Shown: positions 1-13,384 of the stretch, in pieces
Numbering within the stretch: position 1 is the first letter of the stretch
Layout: the number at the start of each line of letters is the position of its first letter
Origin: Siniperca chuatsi
Lineage: Eukaryota > Chordata > Actinopteri > Centrarchiformes > Sinipercidae
Length of the DNA: 64,000 nt
Reading direction: 5' to 3'
NCBI RefSeq assembly: GCF_020085105.1
Contig: NC_058062.1
Span: 7,615,945-7,679,944 of the forward strand
Position numbers and translations under genes: made by a program
Notes under the pieces: model-generated
What the model was told of the DNA's origin: nothing
The model's database searches: none
The model's input: the letters and a program-made list of their open reading frames with translations, nothing else

Positions 1-798
1 AGTCTGCAGGGTTTCATCAGACAATCTGAAGTGGTCATCTTGTTAAAGTACACAAATCATTTGATCTTTTTGTTTGCTTGTTTGTTTGTTTTAGACATAG
101 TTGACAGCATGACTAGCAGTATGAATGAGAGTGTGATGAGAACATCTGCCTGTGCATTGGTTAAAAATTGCAGACACACTACTGCAGTGGTAGTGTGTTA
201 TACAGTAAACCATTGCTAAATAGGGAGACTTAGAGTAAAGTGTTACTTATAATACATATACAGAGTAGGGGTCAGCATTGTTCATTGGTGGACCAATATT
301 TTACAGGCATTGTGGAAATGGAGGCCTGCATGTTTTCGTGTTATTTTTTATTTGTTTATTTCTTTTAAATAATTTAGCTGAGGCCAGATGTATTTTTTCC
401 CATTAGTAATTGGGATCTAACAGACAGCAGCTTATTTTAATTCTCCAATACTAGAAAAGACTAGAAATGTACATAAACAGATAATGAATGACAATATAGT
501 AAAACATAGTTGAAATAATAAAAAATGTCTTCATAAGGTAAGTTATAATTGTTGACAAATACTGTATATTAATAAACACTTAAAATATTCTACATACAAC
601 TACATTATAGTGTGTTATAAACCAGTCATGAAATGTTTATATACTCCCCATAAAATAGGGAGACTAAAAGAAAAAGTAAGTGTTACCATATTATCTTCCA
701 CCTATTACATTTTTCTGGTAAAGATAAATATCTCTCCTTCTTCCTAGACAGTTAATAGGGTAACCATATCTCAGTGTCATACTGATTATCCTGGCAAG

Positions 799-799
<1 letters not shown>

Positions 800-845
<46 letters not shown>
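800..845. repeat. (ATT)n microsatellite
   Basis: About fifteen uninterrupted ATT units, followed by a short 'caacaacaac' run. Confidence 0.95.
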
Positions 846-2202
846 CAACAACAACACACAATATGACACATTCTAATAATAACTGAGTATATTATGTCAG
901 ACCTTTGAAACAAAAATATAATGTAATACGCCATTCATGAACTTCTTTTGGCTTCTGAAGGGGGCATGACAGAAAAAGTTTGAGAACCATTGCGTTAGTG
1001 TTTAACTAAAGCAAATCTGGTTGTGTTTTCACTTTTCAATTACTAGACTTTAAAAAAGCATTTAAATCTTTTTTACTGATACATAGAAGTACAAAGTCAT
1101 ATCAATCTAAAATCGGTCTGGCACATAATGCTTAAGCTCATGCCAGAGGAGCAATTTACAATCATGGTTGTTTTCACACGCCCTAGGTGGCCAATTCTAC
1201 ATCCCAGAGCTCCATAATGTCAATATCACATTTGGTAGTGAAAGAGTGATTCTGGGAAAAGGTCAAAACAAAATCAGATACCCAGCATTGGATGACAAGG
1301 CTTGATTGTGTGTCTGATAATGGACATAAGAGCTGGGAGGCATCTACATGAAAAACAAATGTACGTATTGGAGGCTAAATACACACACATAACAACACAT
1401 GAAATCAGAAATTATCACTTTGATTATGCTGTCATTATAAGAACAATTTCCAGACATTTTCCTAATATGTGAACTGTAAAATATCAGACTTCTTAATTAT
1501 ACTGCCTGCTATCAAGAATAAACAGGGCATTCCTATAGATTTGTGCAAAAATGCATATATGATATGTTTGTGATATGCTGTAAAAACATTTTTTTTAAAG
1601 AATGCTCTAATAGAAGCCAGAGGGTCAAACTGTAAGCATCTAAATTGAAAACTGAGGATGATAAAATAAATCAGTGAAACTGACTTAATGTCCAGCTACA
1701 AAATTATCAATTATCAGTACAAATTATCACTTTGGGGTATTCAAATAATGATCCTCTAAAAGCCACCTTTTTTCAGTGGTATATTAGATATAATAGTATT
1801 GGACTTGATACAAGTGAGTGAAGGAGGCTGTCCTTCTCCTGTTTTTGTTGAGGCTTCTTATTTGTGCTGTAGGCTAGATCAGTCATGAAAATGTCTGACA
1901 ATTGCACCTGATCTGAGGACAAATATCATAAACCAGATTAGAAAGTCTGTGACAGTCTCATATTTCTACACATATTATTACATGCTATCAGAATTATTTG
2001 TGAATGATTTACTGACCTCATGGCAACAGCTGCTCCATCCTCCCCATCTCTGTTCCTCTACATCTGATTCTACTGAGTGATTCGTTTGGCTGTTTACTAA
2101 CATCTCCTGTGTCTCCATGTGTCAGACATGCTATTCCACTCCAGGTGTCCCGACTCTGTCACCTGACACATCACCTGCCTGTATACCTGCTTCTCATTGC
2201 CC

Positions 2203-2307
<105 letters not shown>

Positions 2308-5300
2308 AAGGTAGCTCTTAAGGGCTGGTAGGATTTAAAACTAAAAGTCCTTAAGGATTTTAAATCCTTAAGGATTTAAAACTAAAAATTGAAATTTATT
2401 CCATGCAAATGTTTCACATCGAGTTCAACTTTGGTAAACCTTGACACGCGAATTTGCGCCATTGACAAATAGCGAGCTGCCTTGACCTTTGAAAGGACGG
2501 AGAGTCGGAGTCCAAAATAGAGGAGGCAATCTTAGCTTATTAGCTGTGTTGCACCATTCACTTTTTTTTAACCTCCTCTGTCGGAGTAAAAACTGTCCCA
2601 CAACAGAGCAATGGTTTGCAGACAATTATGAGACAAGAGTCGATGGTACTGTAAAAATATACCTCATATGACATAATAATAAAACAACAATTCAAGTGTT
2701 CACAAGTGCGCTAGAATACAGATAGAAGGCTACATCTTACAGTGCAACTATAAAACTATTTTCCAATTCATCCCTCTGCCTTAAAAACCCAGAAAAAATA
2801 ATGGGACAGCTCAAATAACAAAAATAAAAGTTTTACAAATATAAAACCTCCATGGATCAAAAATTCATAATAGAAAGAATCATAATTGATCTTGTTTGCA
2901 GTTTGAGGTGTTCTGTCAACAGTTTTACAGATGTCACTTTTATAATTGTGGCCTATGGGAAAAATGCTATTTGGGCCAGCGGGGAATTTTTCGTAGCAAC
3001 GAGTGGCCACTGGAAATAATTGGAAGCAAGGCTGAGTTGCGGCGCCGTATCCAGTTCTTATTATACATCCAAGATTTTACCACGCACAGTGTAACCCAAA
3101 ACCGCCCAATTGGGCAGAAAACCACCTGACCTGGCAACACGGTTCCCGCCTCATATCCACCTATATCACATGGATGAGCAAATATCACCGTAATGTGATC
3201 TCCGCTTTACTCCTTGCCCTATGTTGTCTCAGTGTTTCATCATATGTCAAAAGACTGTTTTCACCCTACCATCCTTTTCTACAAAGTGTGCTTATGGGTT
3301 CAAGCCTGTCTTTGATTGTTACAGAGGTGTACTGTATTTATCACACACAGTGGCTATAAAGCAAACAAAAACATTGTAATGCCATCAAGGTGTTGATTGC
3401 AGCGCAATCTTCATTTGTACTTTTGTACAAATGAATTTGCAGTCCACGGCTCAGCTATTTTCAGTGCAATGAAGCCTTCACTGGCATAACATGTTATGCT
3501 GACATAACATTTCACTTTACAGTATCAAGGCTGAATGGACAAAAGAGTAAACGAGCAATCTTATGGAGTGTTCAGTAATATTTATTAAATATTTTATTTG
3601 TTCAGATTTGGGGTTAATGATGGCTGATACAATCTATCATATGATACCGACAAACAGAATTCATAGTGACTGTTTCAACAAACCACTAACTTGACACTCA
3701 CTTTTTTCATACCGAGAGGGATGTAAGTAAAGGTGTCAAACAGACTAAAAATGGGGCATGAGTGACATGACGTTGAGATACAGATACCGCAGCCACTATA
3801 ATTAAATATGGTTTCATCTTCAGCGTACATTTATCTTTGTCATCATAACACTTTAAAGGCCTCAGCAACCTATGAATAGAGATTACTGAAATTTTGAAAA
3901 TCTTTTTGTCACCTTCTTAATTGCCTCTTACTAACTGTTCTCAGAAACTGCAAAGATAACTCTACAGCATGATTAAATTTAACAGACCTGCTTAATAAAA
4001 ATAAAAAGGAAATTTGAATTATTTCTGACATACATCAATTGATGATGGTTGTATGTGTGTTACTGAATGGGTGATTATGTGTGCCAGGATAGAGGATGCC
4101 TACTTCTTGTAGAAAATAGTGGAGTTCTAGATTTTCACTGGCAGTGATGCAAAAACTGTAAAATTCACTCTTGACCTAGGAAAACAGAAGTTTTCTAAAT
4201 GTGTTTGCCCTGAAGGTGGCAGCAGATGAGAGGTCATTTCACATGGGTTTATCTGCAGTACTTTGGTCATTTTGGGACATCTCAGATTCAGCTGGTCAGG
4301 CTGATTCACACAGCTGCTGTATGAGACTGTATTAGCTGTAGAAAGATTTATGCTGAGGTAAAACATTTTCATAATGTTAACACAGTCTGTTTATACCAAC
4401 TCTATTTTATTCTTTTCCATAAGACATGTACGGCTCTTGATGTATAGTATTGCATCTATGACTATTTGAATGTAGCCATGCCATTTTCACAGGATGTAAT
4501 GGCATGCTGAATACGTAATGTTTGTCAGAGATTTTCTGCCATGGTCACACTGGCTAACCATCAGAAAGCAAACATTAACTGACAAAGTCTGTGTAGTGCA
4601 AATGCATCTCTGCAAATGCATGTTTGGTGCCATCGGGTGACTTCAAGCATTGGAGCTGAAGGACTGAAAGTTCCAGACGCCTGATGTATGGAATAGAACA
4701 GCTGCCAAAATATTACTTGGAATTACGTGGAATAATGAATCTCAAAACACACAAAGTTTGCAAAACACACTTAATTGGGAAGACCCTCAGGCCCTATAAT
4801 GTTATGGATAAATATAACCCTGCAGTGTGTGTGTTGTCTTACATAATACGTTGTTTTTGTAAGTTGCTCCTACATGGAAGCAGGAAGAGGCTCTGCTTCT
4901 ACTCCACACTCCAGTGGGAACAGAGTCAGCAGTAAAAGAATTAGTGATATAAGAGTCAGGCAGTGTGTTGGAATTTGTGAATGATGTAGGTAGGTTCCCA
5001 CAGGAATCTGTCACTAGCCATCACCTGTAACAACAACAAGCAATCAGTTGAGCAATGCCTGGGAGATTGTAGTTTCAATCTAAGCAAGTCAGAACATGTG
5101 ATGTTCCAGAAGGATCTTTATGAAATACATATACTGAACTGAGCTGCATGAGAATTGAATTTATTGAAAAATTATTAAATGAAATCAACAACTGAAATAT
5201 GGTTTAAACTACAGAGCAGATAATCTCCCAAGATTTCCCAACAATGTGCTGCATAAAGTTACACTTTAGTGAATAACTTTCTTGAAATCTCCTTAGGTCC

Positions 5301-5970
5301 TTAATCCTTCAAGATACAGAGGTGATATCAGTACCACCCATGTCTGGTGTGGATGCAAATATGCTGAAACAGAGATGTTGTCTAATTAATACATGATTTA
5401 GTTTATGATTCACCTAATTAGCATTATTGATAATGTTTACTATATATTGTGACAATGGGATATTAGGTGGCCCAAGCGTTTCTTTTTGAGACATGATTTT
5501 CCATAAGGACACACAGTGGACATGCCCGTGCTTGTGTTGGAACAAGCACTGTAGAGGTGTAATCACACAAGGGAGATTCTCCACCTCTCTGCAGGAACTG
5601 AGAAAAAGGAACTTGACGCTGCTGTCTAGCACAACTCGCGTGTTTATCTCCAAAAGGTGAATATAATTACTCCTACTTAAGATTATAACTTCACTGTGAT
5701 CTGTGTCTTAATTATTAATTAATTGTAGAAAACCTTTTTCTCAGTACTCTCAGATAGGAGCAGTTCTCATAATTCACGTTGTATATACACATGCTGCAAA
5801 GCATGAACTGAAAAATTATTTTCAGGAGTTTTGTAATTGAGAAGAAGAAAATCAGCTTGGTTTGACTGTAAAAGGGTAATTTGCCTTTGCAACAATAAAA
5901 GATTTGTATTTTTCCCTTTGACCCAATATGACTTATGACCTAAATACTCAGGTATTTTCCTCACGTCTGT

Positions 5971-5980
5971 TATATAAAAG
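5971..5980 (+). promoter_or_regulatory. TATA box of first actinoporin-like gene
   Basis: The string TATATAAAAG lies 105 nt upstream of the ATG at 6076. A start of transcription about 30 nt downstream would leave a 5' UTR of roughly 70 nt. Position and sequence fit a core promoter, but this was not tested. Confidence 0.55.
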
Positions 5981-6075
5981 AAAAGTATCTAGTTACTACA
6001 GAATACCTGCTGAATGGCGACATGTTAGCGGATATACTGTTCTAAGCTTTCAGTCCTGTTCCTCTCGCAGCCAAG

Positions 6076-7762
6076 ATGCCAGAAACAGCAGAAGCTGTGT
6101 CAGCCACTCTCACCACCAACAGAAACTGCACCATAGAAATAACCAATGTCAGCAGTAGCTACTGCCTTATCAACCCCAAGTAAGTCTGTAAATGTATTTA
6201 CCAATTTAATACATTAAATGTGATTAAATGAACATACAATTTGAGATCAAACCAGATTGGATGAATAAACAAAAATGTAAAAGTACAAATTAATGAATGA
6301 CATCATACAGTACATGCAAAGATAATGTGATGAAAATTGCTATATATTAAAAACTGTCTAGAAAATGTAGGTAACATTCATTTTAATTAACCTTTTTTTC
6401 TTTTGGAAAAAATGCATCTCTTTGGAGGTCAGTGCAGGTTAGCTAAGTCTGTTAGTTACCTGCATCAACATTGTTTTCTACACAGAGATAAGTTGCTGCA
6501 AAGTATCATGGGCTGTCTGTGCACTCAGGTTTGATTGGTTCCAGGGAGAAGTATTCATTTTCAAAAGGCTTAATGCATTGTTTTGAAGTGCCTTGAGATT
6601 GCAATGCCTGATTACAGCTCCAAATCAGCATCCTGATAGTATTAGCATGCAATACCTATTGAAGTATCCATAACATTTTTCTCTCTAATAGTCATGGAAA
6701 AAGCACAGATTTCCAGCATAAAAGTCTATGCTAATTCAATGTGGTTATACTGTACTTAATTATAAGTAAAACTCAGTGATATTGCAAGTGAATTGCCAGT
6801 GTACCATCTCTTTAACATAAATATATGATTCGATTTACTTTGGTGCCTATTTCTCAACAAGGCAATCCCTCAGTTTCTTCCACTTCTGCTAAAAAGGGAA
6901 AATTAATTAAAACAACAATAAAATCAATAAAATGACCCATGTCTTTAGGAATTTCCACCAAGCTTCTACATTTATCTCGCTGTGGCAGGACAGACCATAT
7001 CTTGGATGGGTGGTTTTCATGTGTGACATCACTTTGCTGAGAATATCCACCTATCCATCATGTAGTGACACACACTGCCTCATTGCACATTGCATGCAGG
7101 TACACTCACTGTTGCTTAGAAGTCCACAGCAGTACTTGTACAGTCACACTCCATCCATCAGCATAAGGTATTTCAGGTATCCTGGAAAGCCCAACTCAGA
7201 AAGTACACTGACAATGTCCAAACAAACTTACAAAACTCTTTTTTTTTCATCAAAAGTCTGGGAAGTGTGACATAAAAGTTATCAACTCCTTGGTAGTGAT
7301 GGTAAGGATTTGTCTCCTGCTGTCCTGTATAGGGTATACATGGCAAGTGGCTTCTGTCACCACCCGCCTCAGCCTACGATTCGTACCACCAAGATCGAAG
7401 TGTGCTCTTTCATCAAGGATGACAACACTGCCACAGGCACTGTTGGCATACTGACCTACGACCTGTTCCATATGCAGAGCCGGGTTTGCTCTGAGCGCAT
7501 GGCCATTATGTTCTCTGTGCCCTTTGACTACAACCTGTACAAGAACCGGCTGGCTGTGGGTGTGGTTGAGCATTCTCGTGCCTGCGACAAACATCTGTAC
7601 AACCAGATGTATGATGGGAATGACCTCAGTAACTTCACCCGCTCTGAGACAAACGGATGTGGGCTGGAATATAAAGCTACATATGTTGATTTGAGGGCTA
7701 CAATGTCTTCTATTGGCAAAGCCATTGTTAAAGTGGAGCTCTATGATAAAATGGGTCATTAG
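6076..7762 (+). CDS. Actinoporin-like protein, copy A
   Basis: Two coding exons, 6076-6179 and 7333-7762, encode 177 residues. The donor is gtaagt, the acceptor tatag, and the intron follows codon position 2. The family (sea anemone actinoporins and related animal, plant and fungal proteins) folds as a beta-sandwich that binds phosphocholine/sphingomyelin membranes. The diagnostic block is present as SVPFDYNLYKN (residues 96-106), followed by a Cys-Asp-Lys turn and a tyrosine pair near 124-128. Only about 15 residues precede the first strand, so most of the amphipathic pore-forming N-terminal helix of anemone proteins is absent. There is no signal peptide. Compared with the next gene, residues at aligned positions 99, 107, 108 and 113 change from W, W, F, Y to F, R, L, V, which removes aromatic side chains from the lipid-binding face. 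Poly(A) signals lie at 7819 and 8013. Lipid binding or cytolysis is inference only. Confidence 0.88.
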
Positions 7763-7818
7763 TGTAGATGAGTCTAATGGTGTTGCCTTTTTGTACTTTT
7801 TTGATTTGTAACCAACAG

Positions 7819-8018
7819 AATAAATAAACTTCATTTGATTTGACTACTGTTGCATGTTGACATTCAGAGGAGAGGAAGACTGATTTTGCTGTCGTCTGTA
7901 TTTTGTGTCCGCTGAAAGATATCAATATCTGACAGCCAGCTCATTGATTCTCCATTAGCTTATTTCTTGGGCTTATGTATATTGTACACTCCCCTTTTTC
8001 TTTGATTATGGTAATAAA
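7819..8018 (+). other. Poly(A) signals of copy A
   Basis: AATAAA occurs at 7819-7824, 57 nt after the stop codon, and again at 8013-8018. Either could end the transcript. Confidence 0.6.
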
Positions 8019-9202
8019 ACATTCAGACCCAATGCTTGTGTTACTTTGTGTGGGATATGTTTTCACTCAGTATGCTTTCATTATTACTGATGAACAGTAA
8101 TCAGTTTTTAATCTCTTAGCTGGATCCATCCAATTCTAATGAGTAGCAACAGATGGAATATCTGCATAGATGTTTTTTTAATCTGCATGATAACAATATT
8201 GTTCTTCACTGGCTGTGAGACTCTCCATCCTGCTCTGAAATGTGTGGTTTTTGTGTGGTATTTGGAATGCAAGAGGTTCAACAAAAGAAAGTAGCTCCAG
8301 AGATGTCTGTCTTAACTTGTTCAGATTGCTTTTTTCTCTGTTGCACAATACCACAGGAATGAGAATCCTAAACTACCTCAGGCAGTCAGTCAGACATCCA
8401 GTAGGAGAAAATGAATGTGCTGAATGACTGATCCTGGCTTACCCAACAGACTGGGGTGTGGCAGTTTTATCCCACAGGGGAAAACACAGGGATAATTGTG
8501 TGAGTAATAAATATGTGTTGAAAGAGGGTGTGTACTGTCCAACCAGGGTTGTGTTGCAAGTGGGAGGGTTTCCTCTGTGATAGCATACATCCTTGTTTTT
8601 AAAAAAAAAACTACCGGCACCTCCCTTCAGGTAACTTTTCCCATTTTGTGACTTGGGAGCATCAACAGAGGTTCTTAGCAGGTAACTGACTTAGAACATT
8701 TGGGAAAAAAGAGGGGCAGTACAGAGAATGGCTAATCAGCTCATGGTTCTAAGAAAAAAGCTATTTGTAGAGGCATACAGAAGCCTGATGGGGCATTTGT
8801 TTGATTTGTATCTTATATCTGTTATGATAAAAGGGGTGATCATTTTCTCTAGTGTTTTCACTCTAACTTCATTATTGCATGCCACTTAGTGCTGTAAGTG
8901 AAGAGGTACACTCTTTAATGAGGCAAAGAGAATATGCAGCTATTCTCTGATTGTTCACAACTTTTTTGAAATCTCATTAGCCTCTGAAATGCATCAATCA
9001 TACCTAGCACTTTTGAAGGTCAATGTAATGCCAGTACAGCATGTCAGGAGGATATTTTAAATTGTTATAAGTGTGATTCTCATGATTCCCAGTGTACTAG
9101 GAGTGGAGGGAAGTGCTAGTCACAGCTGTCATGTTGTTCGGTCCAGCTGGTTAACATCTAAATTAGCTTTGCTTTATAAGCGGATCTCACAGCCATTCCA
9201 AC

Positions 9203-9871
9203 ATGATGGAGTCAGCTGAAGCTGTAGCAGCCGATGTGACCAGTAAGAGAAGTGTTATCATTGAAATCTCAAATGTCACCAACAACTACTGCCTCATCAA
9301 CCCCAGGTAAGCCCTGACTGCGTTGGAGTCCTGTATTTTAAGCCTTGTTTGAAATGTATTATACAGATCCCAAAAAATTTGTTTAATGTATGTTTCTATT
9401 TGTGTACTGGTTAGAGTGTACCTTGAGAATGGGGAGACATACAACCCACCTCAACCCACAGTGCGCCCTCTAAAGACAGAAGTCTGCACTTTCACGAAGT
9501 CCAGCGGCAAAGCAACTGGCAGCATTGGTGTACTGACCTACGACCTTTTCGAGAGGTCAAAGAACGACCACATTGAGACTCTGTCCATCATGTTCTCAGT
9601 TCCCTGGGACTACAACCTGTACAAGAACTGGTTTGCAGTGGGCATCTATAAAAAGGGCCGCAACTGTGATAAGGATTTGTACAAAGAAATGTACTATGAG
9701 AAGAACCAGCACGAGCATGGATTTGTCAGGGAGGAAGCCACTGGTTCAGGAATCAATTATGTGGGCAACTACCTAGATATCAAGGCCACCATGGGTCCCT
9801 TGGGCAAAGCCATCATGAAGGTGGAGGTGTGGGATAAGCTTTTCACACCCATGGGCCAGCACGCATACTAA
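9203..9871 (+). CDS. Actinoporin-like protein, copy B
   Basis: Two coding exons, 9203-9306 and 9415-9871, encode 186 residues. Exon 1 has the same length (104 nt) and intron phase as copy A, and the two proteins align without gaps through the core, so they are tandem duplicates. Here the intron is only 108 nt. The block SVPWDYNLYKNWF (residues 96-108) and tyrosines at 113, 124, 128 and 129 keep the aromatic cluster that contacts phosphocholine headgroups in this family. The N-terminal stretch before the beta-sandwich is short, as in copy A, and there is no signal peptide. Two ATGs stand in tandem (9203, 9206). A weak TATA-like ttataag at 9174 is too close to the ATG to be convincing. Poly(A) signals lie at 10201, 10254 and 10259. 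This copy looks more likely than A to retain membrane-lipid recognition. That is inference. Confidence 0.9.
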
Positions 9872-10200
9872 AGATCCCTCCTCACCAGTATTTCTGTAAT
9901 GAGTCCCCGCTGCTTAATTCATCCATCCACCTCAAGCTTTTACCTTGGAAACTGTTTCTAATACAGTCAACATGCATGATTTAACAGATGTATTGTTGCT
10001 GACATGTGTCTGTATACCTGAGTATTACCCTTCAGTAAATCTTCTTAAGATCAGAGTTTAGTTTGTTTATAAATCCAGGCAGCAATAACCCTCTTTTATA
10101 GCCGAAGCCTCTGTCTGTTTCAATAGCATTCGTTTTAAAATGGTCTCTTTAGAAATGAAAATCAAAGGATGACTCACCAGAGGACGAGGGCACATAGCTT

Positions 10201-10264
10201 AATAAAACACACTGAGAGCTTGTCTGTATTTACCTTGACACTGTAGTCTGAGAAATAAAATAAA
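10201..10264 (+). other. Poly(A) signals of copy B
   Basis: AATAAA at 10201-10206 and overlapping copies at 10254-10264, about 330-390 nt after the stop. Confidence 0.6.
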
Positions 10265-10269
10265 CCTTT

Positions 10270-11879
10270 TTGCTGAAGCTATTTGTGTATGTCTGTTGAT
10301 TGAGTTCAGAAAAGCGCAAAAGTGCTTAAAAGAAAATAAGATTGAAATTTTTGAATACAAAATTATCTTATTTGTGCATGCATACTATCCAAAGCATGCT
10401 CTGTGTGGTTGCAATGGATTCAGAAGGATCAATTTGAAGTGAAATTTAGATTTGAACAGAATCAAAGGGTGCTGGGGGTTTTTCCATAGGGGCTGAATGA
10501 GAGCAGCAGAGGAACACACCCTTTCTCATGTTGCCCAGCTTCAAAGCATATCCATCATTACTAATACTGTATTTACAGTACACCAAAGAGCATGTGAAAA
10601 AAGACTAACCACATTTTATAGAAGTTGGTTTAACATGCATCATATTTAAATTGTTTTTGTAATTTTTCAGAACATATGATGACAATTTTTTTCTGTGGTC
10701 TGTGATGTTGTAGATTTCTATTGAGATATTCCATTGTTTTCAGTGATTTTTTAGTAACCTGCAGCTAAATTACAAATATTTTTTTTAATCAGAGCAGCTA
10801 ATGTACATAGCAGTAAAGACACCAGAGACTAAACAGACTGATCTCTACAAATCAGTTTTACTGTAAATATATCCTAAATAATGTCTCCACCTAAATGAAA
10901 ACAAATAGTCAATTATTGCCAAAATAAAACCTTGTGTCATCAAAATCTGTTTTTAAGAGACTCAGCAGAACAGTATTTGTACCCAGATTCTTGAGATAAA
11001 GAGAGTTTTAAATGCCTGCGTTGCCATCCTGGCAGAACCAGAGGGAACATTTCTTCACTTATGCAGTTATTGTTCAAAACATATTTACTGGTTAATTTTT
11101 ATGAACCAGTAAACTCAAGGAGAAACTGAATAGATACATTTGCTTTGTTTTGCAATTATGATCTTGGCAGGGACTTTGAGGAAGAGGTGAATGAGACAGG
11201 AATGGATTTAGGTGAAGACCCTATTATTATGACTGCTCAGCAACACATTACACTTACTAAAAGCTTTACAATTCTTTAATTGGGAAGAAACGACAATCTT
11301 GATTTGTTATCTCACCATCAAACAACTTCTTTTGCAGTAATTGCACAGCCAATTTTGCGTAGATACCGTCATTAACCTTTAAAAAATGTGGGATTCTAAG
11401 GCAGGAGGCAGTATATCAGCTCTTAATTTACATCGCAAGCGAAGTTATCAGGTTCCCCCGATTCTATTTGCAATCTCAACACTGAATTTCTGATTCTGTT
11501 TTCTCATTAGATTCATGATGCTTTTGCTGCATTAACTGTTCCAGCCACAAAGAAGCCCAGATCAAAGGTTTTTGCTCACTGTCACTATTGCATCTACATA
11601 AAAGCCACACATAATATAGAGGCATAAACTAGGCCTGTTTAGGCTCAATCCCTGGAGCATTGTCGAGTAGTGTACTGGAGAAATGACACACGGTCCCTAT
11701 AAACAGATGGGGACAAAGCAGAAACTTTTGTTGTCACAGCTTTAAAATGGGGATAAGTTCCCACACATTCCTTTCATATTTTTCCTTTCAGTCTTTCCTC
11801 TATGTTTACTATACCTGCACATAAGCCTTCTTTCATGTTTTGTATTATATTGTTTACTGTGTGTGTTTGTGAGTAAGTG

Positions 11880-11910
<31 letters not shown>

Positions 11911-13380
11911 CTGCGTTTGTACATACAGTAAATGTGTTTGCATGCTTTTGTGATTAGCATCTCTGAGTGTAGGTACACATGCACCTGCACATGCAGAGAT
12001 GGATATTTTATATCAAATACATTCTTTTGTGCATTATGTGATTTGTGTTTAGCAAGTCAGAAAAATTCTTTCAAGGACAGACTAGGATTAGACTTCTTAA
12101 ACAGGAAACAAAAGATATGTGAAAAATGTATTTTCCTGTGTAGATAAACTCAAGATGCTCAGCATTTGTGTATTGAAACTGATGCTATTTACCACCAAAT
12201 GGGAGTGAATCTAGCTGTTTGTCATGGTAAAAGCTTCTGTCAAAATCCTTCCGGGATGTTAAGAGGAAAGGGTGGTGGTTGAATGCAGGTGCACCATCAA
12301 AATGAACACACTGGCATATCTTTTCATGCGATAAAAATCAGCTGATCACACTAAAACAATAGTAAGGCTCCAGTTAAACCTACTGCAAGAAGATGAGCGG
12401 AAATGAACGAGAAAAAAACTGAAAACAGGAAAACCAAGAAATTCTTATAGCCTGTTACAGCCTTTTTAAAATTTTGAGGAATTTTTACTTGGCATTTCTG
12501 TATTGTATACAACACAAAGGAATGTTTAACTTTTAATTATTTTACTTTGTTGAACTGGTACTGTAGTTTTCATGCTATGAATAGAACAAGGTTAAAGAGT
12601 GAAGTGAACACAGCAGCATGCATCTCCTCTCCCAGTTATCATCACCACCTGTTATCAAGACCGTACAGTGGTTGTGTCTCTTCAGAGCATGAAAACATTA
12701 AAAAAAAATTATTGATACATTTTAATTTTTCAGACTCTCAACAAAGCTGGCTGAACACAAAGCTAAGAGTGCAATAACTGGGAGATCATAAAAAGTATCT
12801 GCATTAAAGGTTCAGCCTCCATGTTTGTTTGAATTTCAGTCATTCTATTTGCATTGAAACTAAGCCTACAGTACATGATAACTGTATTGTATATTGACTC
12901 AAACTGGGAATGCCCAAACAGAAGCACAAATGATTGAATTTCAATGACCTGAGGTTAGAGTGTGAACTGCCACCTTTTAATAGCCGAAACCACTGCATGC
13001 CCATGATCAACGATACAATCAGCAATAAATTACATATTCTTCTCTCTCAAAGTGAATAGAAGTATACTTAAAAGGTGTAATTTGTGAGTGCCTTTGACAA
13101 CTAAATATGCTTTCAAAGACTGCCATCTAGAGGCCACCTCTGATATCAAGTATACTCACAGAATTTACAGTTTAAATGCCCTAAGCACTCTAGGCAAGTC
13201 TTAAAAAAAGTGAATTTTCCAAAGCTATTTTTAGAACACTGTTCAAAATATCTTCTAGACTCTACATGACAGTAAAATATAATGTATGCGATCAGAATCC
13301 GGAAAGGACTGGTTTTAAGCAGAAAACTTTGTGTCTTTGTGTCCTTGGAAAACTCATCACTATTAGCAGACAGGGGTATC
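10270..13380. other. Intergenic, no gene recognised
   Basis: No protein match on either strand. It contains a (GT)n tract at 11883-11910 and otherwise unique-looking AT-rich sequence. Confidence 0.6.
11883..11910. repeat. (GT)n microsatellite
   Basis: About 14 uninterrupted GT units. Confidence 0.95.
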
Positions 13381-13384
13381 AATG

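Noticed and set aside
7250-7834. A 194-codon open frame on the minus strand
   Set aside because: It is the antisense shadow of the second exon of actinoporin-like copy A; the sense strand matches a known family and has clean splice sites.
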